From the NCBI GenBank assembly GCA_025454125.1, contig JALOPA010000392.1:1-5805 (forward strand): 5,805 nucleotides of DNA. The letters run 5' to 3'. The notes below the pieces were generated by a model. That model saw only the letters and a program-made list of their open reading frames with translations. It did no database searches and was not told where the DNA came from. Both the position numbers and the translations under genes were made by a program. Positions 5,653 through 5,805 of this stretch are shown here, piece by piece (within the stretch, counting starts at the first letter, position 1; each line of letters starts with the position of its first letter). Origin of the DNA: Thermodesulfobacteriota bacterium. Its GTDB lineage: Bacteria; Desulfobacterota; DSM-4660; Desulfatiglandales; HGW-15.

Positions 5653-5805
5653 TCACCTATGACCGATCTGATCCTTCAAAATCTCAGTGACCGCTTCGGC
5701 GAGAGACTGCCGGAGGTCCTCCGTTGTGAAAAGAGGGCGATGTTCGGCGAGCGCGCCTCGTCTCGCGGAAACGAAACCAAAGAGGAAGTGAGAATCCATG
5801 CGGTC
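5653..5805 (-). CDS. C-terminal end of an unidentified protein, cut by the right window edge
   Basis: Read on the minus strand from the window edge, 50 codons are open up to a TGA at 5655-5653. The translation is MDSHFLFGFVSARRGAL (after two residues), then a segment ending EDLRQSLAEAVTEILKDQIGHR. The last 22 or so residues look like an amphipathic helix typical of a protein end. I do not recognise the family. Being convergent with the STAS-like gene, with a hairpin between them, is consistent with a real gene end. The opposite strand is also open from an ATG at 5659 to the edge with similar codon composition, but that ATG lacks a ribosome site at normal spacing, so the minus-strand reading is preferred with modest confidence. 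Confidence 0.42.
   Translation of the reverse strand, partial: DRMDSHFLFGFVSARRGALAEHRPLFTTEDLRQSLAEAVTEILKDQIGHR

Overview
The window carries five certain or probable genes on both strands of a moderately GC-rich bacterial chromosome. Strong Shine-Dalgarno sites, a clean sigma70-type promoter and the protein flavour suggest a Gram-negative, possibly a sulfate reducer or syntroph of the former Deltaproteobacteria. That placement is an impression from protein style, not a computed assignment.

Layout. (1) Bases 2-820 (+) hold the C-terminal part of a GT81-type glucosyl-3-phosphoglycerate synthase, cut by the left edge. (2) Bases 838-1782 (+) hold a tandem two-domain universal stress protein with both ATP-binding motifs intact, 17 bp downstream in an apparent operon. 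(3) On the minus strand, 3552 down to 1755 encodes a GH13 subfamily 18 phosphorylase related to sucrose phosphorylase and glucosylglycerate phosphorylase. It is split by a frameshift near 2006-2036, so the main frame stops at 1918 while the family C-terminal domain continues in another frame to 1755. (4) Bases 4939-3584 (-) hold an MgtE magnesium transporter, 31 bp upstream of the phosphorylase on the same strand. (5) Bases 4940-5309 are intergenic and hold a likely divergent promoter pair. One of these is a strong promoter with a palindrome on its start site, serving the small STAS-like gene at 5310-5600 (+). (6) A 9-bp-stem hairpin at 5605-5634 follows, and then a probable gene end entering from the right on the minus strand (5805-5653).

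How the genes may work together. The synthase and the phosphorylase fit the two ends of glucosylglycerate metabolism: one makes the phosphorylated precursor of this compatible solute, the other could break the solute back to glucose 1-phosphate and glycerate. The stress protein and the Mg2+ transporter fit an osmotic or ionic stress locus. No phosphatase for glucosyl-3-phosphoglycerate is in the window. The most notable points are this make/break pairing, the frameshift in the breaking enzyme, and the palindromic leader of the STAS-like gene. I see no wholly new multi-gene system.
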